A stretch of 64,000 bases of DNA from NCBI RefSeq assembly GCF_024168485.1, contig NZ_JALJVY010000015.1, positions 25,693 through 89,692 of the forward strand, written 5' to 3'. This stretch comes from Sphingobium sp. OAS761 (lineage in GTDB: Bacteria; Pseudomonadota; Alphaproteobacteria; Sphingomonadales; Sphingomonadaceae). The notes beneath the pieces are model-generated. The model worked only from the letters and a program-made list of their open reading frames with translations, ran no database searches and was not told the DNA's origin. Each line of letters starts with the position of its first letter. The first letter of the stretch is position 1. Both the position numbers and the translations under genes were made by a program. This document shows, piece by piece, positions 61,622-64,000 of the stretch.

Positions 61622-61838
61622 CGCCGGTGCCTCGATAGAGGCTTAAAAGGGAACGCGGTGAGGAGGGCTCCCGCCCTCCAAATCCGGGGCTGTCCCTGCA
61701 ACTGTAAGCGGCGAGCGCGATGCATATCGCTTCTCCCAAATGCGGGGAAGCAGCCACTGGGCCGGACGCTAACTCCTGCGAGGCCTGGGAAGGCCGTGCA
61801 TCAAGCTGTGACCCGCGAGCCAGGAGACCTGCCAGCGT
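61622..61838 (+). promoter_or_regulatory. Cobalamin (B12) riboswitch
   Basis: The leader contains the conserved blocks of the cobalamin aptamer in order: GGTGCC with aaaagggaac and cggtg, then the B12 box region with a CTGTCCCTGCAACTGTAA element (61687-61706), the GCGAG and CCACTGGG segments, GGGAAGGC, and the closing TGACCCGCGAGCCAGGAGAC. It should sense adenosylcobalamin and repress the downstream TonB-dependent receptor. The 61404-61621 stretch before it shows no gene I can support; a promoter there is expected but not evident. Confidence 0.93.
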
Positions 61839-61986
61839 CTGGTCGCTCTTGCCTTGGTCCAGGGGATGGCCGCGGCACGGTGAACTCCGTCTGAGCGACG
61901 AACGAGCGGCGGGGGCCGCATCGGTTCGTGAGGCGGTCGCCCATGGCGTCCGGTCGCTTTGCGGACTGACCGTTCGTGAACGGCAC

Positions 61987-62026
61987 GCCCCTGCCCGACG
62001 TCGAATGACGCCGACGGGGCTATTTT
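61987..62026 (+). terminator. Terminator-like stem at the end of the riboswitch leader
   Basis: GCCCC and GGGGC enclose CGACGTCG-like pairing and are followed by tatttt, four bases before the receptor ATG. It could be the expression platform of the riboswitch, by termination or by hiding the start. The roughly 150 bases between aptamer and stem hold no other feature. Confidence 0.5.
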
Positions 62027-62029
62027 CTG

Positions 62030-64000
62030 ATGACTATCGCACCTTCCTATACCTCTTTCCTGGCTCTGGCCTTCGCATTGTCGACCTCCTCCATGGCCAC
62101 GATCGCTCATGCTGAAGAGGCGGATGACGGTACTTCTGCCATCCTCGTGACTGGCCAGCGCAACACGGCACTCGACGAACCGCAATCGACCGGCAGCCGG
62201 CTCAACCTCACGGCGCTGGAGACGCCAGCGAGCGTCGAAGTGCTGACCGGCGACCTAATCCGCGCGCGCGGTGACCTGACGATCGTCGATGCCGTCACCC
62301 GCGCCACCGGCATCAGTTCGGTCGCCAATCCCGGCAATGGCGGGACCGGTCTCGCCGCGCGTGGGTTCAGCGGCCAGGGATCGGTGATGATCCTCTATGA
62401 CGGCGTTCGCCTCTATCCCGGCGCAGGCACCGTCACCTTCCCGACCGATCCGTGGACCGTCGATCGGATCGAGGTTCTGCGCGGCCCAGCCTCGGTGCTT
62501 TACGGACAGGGCGCAATCGGCGGCGCGGTGAACGTCATCTCCAGAAAGCCCAATAGCGAACGTACCGTTATCGATGCCGAAGCGGGCTATGGATCGCAGG
62601 ATAGCTGGCGGATCGGCGCAGGGATTGGCGGGCCAGCAAGCGACACGCTCTCCTATCGCGTTGATGTCAGCCGCACCCAGTCGGACGGCTGGGTGGAGCG
62701 CGGCCGCTCGAAGGGATTGGCGATATCCGGCTCGCTACGCTTTGCCCCTGCCGAGAATTTCGCGCTGACCCTCTCGAACGACTATAGCGACCAGAAGCCG
62801 ACGCGCTATTTCGGCACGCCGCTGATCGACGGCAAGCTGGACGATCGCAACAAGCGGCTGAACTACAACGTCTCGGACGCGGTGATCCATTACAAGGACA
62901 ACCGGACGACGCTAAAGGCGCAATGGGGCATCGCCGAAGGAATCGATCTTACCAGCACCACCTATCGGCTGACCACCGACCGTCGCTGGCGGAACCTCGA
63001 AAGCTATTTCTGGAATGGCACGACGGGGCAGATCGACCGCACCGACTATCTGGGGATCGATCATGACCAGACGCAGATCGGCAACCAGACGAGCGTGGTC
63101 GTCAGTCGTCCCATTGGCGGGATGAAAAACGACCTCGTGATCGGCTTCGATATCAATCGCATCAAGTTCAAGCACAGCAACGATTTCTATCCGGGCGCTG
63201 CGGCGATACCCGACAGTCCGGTCGATCCGTTCGTTTTCACGCCCGGCCTGTTTGATACGACCGTGCCGGTCCTGCCGGCTTATCGCACCCGCACGCGCCA
63301 ATATTCGCTCTTTGCCGAAGACCGGCTGGCGTTCACCGACCAGCTATCGCTGGTCGCCGGGATCAATTTCGAGCACGCCAATGTGAAGCGCTTCACCATC
63401 GCCACCAACGGCAGCGAGACACAGGCGCTCGACAAGACGCTGAGCAATACCACATGGCGGGTCGGGGCCGTCTATCAGCCGGTGCCGGCGCTTTCGCTCT
63501 ACGCCCAATATGCAACGGCGGTGGACCCGCTCGGGTCTCTGGTCACTTTCTCCCCCAGCCAGGCGCAGTTCAAGAACACGACCGGCGATCAGGTGGAGGC
63601 GGGCGTCAAGGCCAGCTTCCTCGACGGGCGCGGCAGCTTCACCTTCGCCGCCTACCGGATCGTGAAGAAGAACCTCCTGGTGCGCGACCCGAACAATCTC
63701 ACCAGCACGACGCCGCTTCAAGTCGGCCAGCGATCGGCGAAGGGCCTGGAGGCGTCGCTGACGCTCGATCTCCCGCAAGGCTTCGGCATCGAGGCCAACG
63801 GCACCGTGCTCGACGCAAAGTTCGACGAGTTCAACGCGGGCGGCGTTTCGTACAATGGCAACACCCCGCCGAACATTCCCGAGACGACCGCCAACCTGTG
63901 GCTGCGCTACGATGCCACCAAGCGGCTTCAGGCCCGCGCAGGCCTGCGCTATGTCGGCCGCACCTATTCCGATAACGCCAATGCCTCCCGGGTGCCCGGC
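62030..64000 (+). CDS. TonB-dependent outer-membrane receptor (partial, cobalamin-regulated)
   Basis: 657 codons open to the window end, so the C-terminus is missing. Signal peptide (LALAFALSTSSMATIAHA), a TonB box-like ILVTGQRN, the plug domain with LETPASVEVLTGDLIRARG, RVLYGQG-like LRGPASVLYGQGAIGGAVN and a beta-barrel that already covers many strands. The B12 riboswitch upstream suggests import of cobalamin, cobinamide or a cobalt chelate, as for BtuB. Sequence style is nearer to siderophore receptors than to E. coli BtuB, so the ligand is inferred from the riboswitch. Confidence 0.9.
   Translation, partial: MTIAPSYTSFLALAFALSTSSMATIAHAEEADDGTSAILVTGQRNTALDEPQSTGSRLNLTALETPASVEVLTGDLIRARGDLTIVDAVTRATGISSVANPGNGGTGLAARGFSGQGSVMILYDGVRLYPGAGTVTFPTDPWTVDRIEVLRGPASVLYGQGAIGGAVNVISRKPNSERTVIDAEAGYGSQDSWRIGAGIGGPASDTLSYRVDVSRTQSDGWVERGRSKGLAISGSLRFAPAENFALTLSNDYSDQKPTRYFGTPLIDGKLDDRNKRLNYNVSDAVIHYKDNRTTLKAQWGIAEGIDLTSTTYRLTTDRRWRNLESYFWNGTTGQIDRTDYLGIDHDQTQIGNQTSVVVSRPIGGMKNDLVIGFDINRIKFKHSNDFYPGAAAIPDSPVDPFVFTPGLFDTTVPVLPAYRTRTRQYSLFAEDRLAFTDQLSLVAGINFEHANVKRFTIATNGSETQALDKTLSNTTWRVGAVYQPVPALSLYAQYATAVDPLGSLVTFSPSQAQFKNTTGDQVEAGVKASFLDGRGSFTFAAYRIVKKNLLVRDPNNLTSTTPLQVGQRSAKGLEASLTLDLPQGFGIEANGTVLDAKFDEFNAGGVSYNGNTPPNIPETTANLWLRYDATKRLQARAGLRYVGRTYSDNANASRVPG

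Noticed and set aside
61536..61757. Possible transposase remnant on the minus strand before the riboswitch
   Set aside because: No transposase motif, terminal inverted repeat or target duplication could be seen.
61720..62115. 131-codon frame across the riboswitch leader
   Set aside because: It overlaps the structured B12 aptamer and the receptor start in another phase, with no ribosome site.
1..64000. CRISPR array, tRNA, rRNA or complete insertion sequence
   Set aside because: No regularly spaced repeats, cloverleaf-like gene, rRNA core sequence or transposase was recognised on either strand by eye.

Overview
The window looks like accessory DNA, probably a conjugative plasmid or megaplasmid segment, of a GC-rich alphaproteobacterium. 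I favour a sphingomonad (Sphingobium, Sphingomonas or Novosphingobium). The reasons are the gene families and their arrangement: a luxI/luxR/luxR/phyH-type quorum block, sphingomonad-style cop/cus islands, a DUF3768 gene, and a VirB/VirD4 system with an LPD7 protein. No rRNA, tRNA, CRISPR array or recognisable transposase was seen, and no replication initiator could be identified.

Layout. (1) 0-4.4 kb is the plasmid maintenance and mobilisation module: a DUF3768 protein, a 58-residue membrane peptide, parA, parB, a terminator, a MobC-like protein and a MobA-type relaxase. An 18-bp dyad occurs once on each side of parAB in opposite orientation. (2) 4.4-13.3 kb is a defence-like island: a lone AbiEi-like (DUF6088) regulator, an AbiEi/AbiEii toxin-antitoxin pair, a TrlF-type PHP/ATPase protein, and, divergent from it, a tight four-gene cassette made of an unknown protein, a Lit-like metalloprotease, a GIY-YIG nuclease with a zinc ribbon and a HEPN protein. 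That cassette is my best candidate for an undescribed system. (3) 13.3-26 kb carries a minus-strand P-type conjugation operon, virB1-B2-B3-B4-B5-eexN-B6-B7-B8-B9-B10-B11-virD4-LPD7, with most genes overlapping. (4) 26-30 kb is a quorum-sensing block (phyH-like dioxygenase, luxI, two tandem luxR genes) upstream of the transfer operon. It has a 14-bp lux-box-like dyad and a Shine-Dalgarno-sequestering hairpin before luxI.

(5) 30-45.6 kb is a copper island. From about 44.1 to 30.05 kb everything reads on the minus strand: cytochrome c, a cnrYXH-like ECF sigma module, copA, copB, two DUF305 proteins, a DUF411 protein, two small Cys/Met-containing exported proteins, cusC, cusB with a fused CusF domain, cusA and cusF. 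copC-copD diverge on the plus strand. (6) 45.6-48.5 kb is a mixed joint with a predicted nuclease, an orphan fliQ and a thioredoxin-reductase-like flavoprotein. (7) 48.5-52.2 kb is a CueR regulon: two nearly identical 19-bp-spacer promoters, a methyltransferase, a CPC copper P-type ATPase and cueR. (8) 52.2-61.4 kb is a zinc/cobalt/cadmium block: a His-rich exported protein, a cusF remnant, a second MerR regulator with its own perfect operator, a CDF-like transporter, czcCBA, a lipoprotein and czcD. (9) 61.6-64 kb holds a cobalamin riboswitch in front of a TonB-dependent receptor that runs off the window.

Together the genes describe a self-transmissible element. It partitions itself, probably times transfer by acyl-homoserine lactone, carries anti-phage or addiction functions between the mobilisation and transfer modules, and gives its host layered copper and divalent-metal resistance. 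Assignments come from reading conserved motifs by eye; no database search was run.
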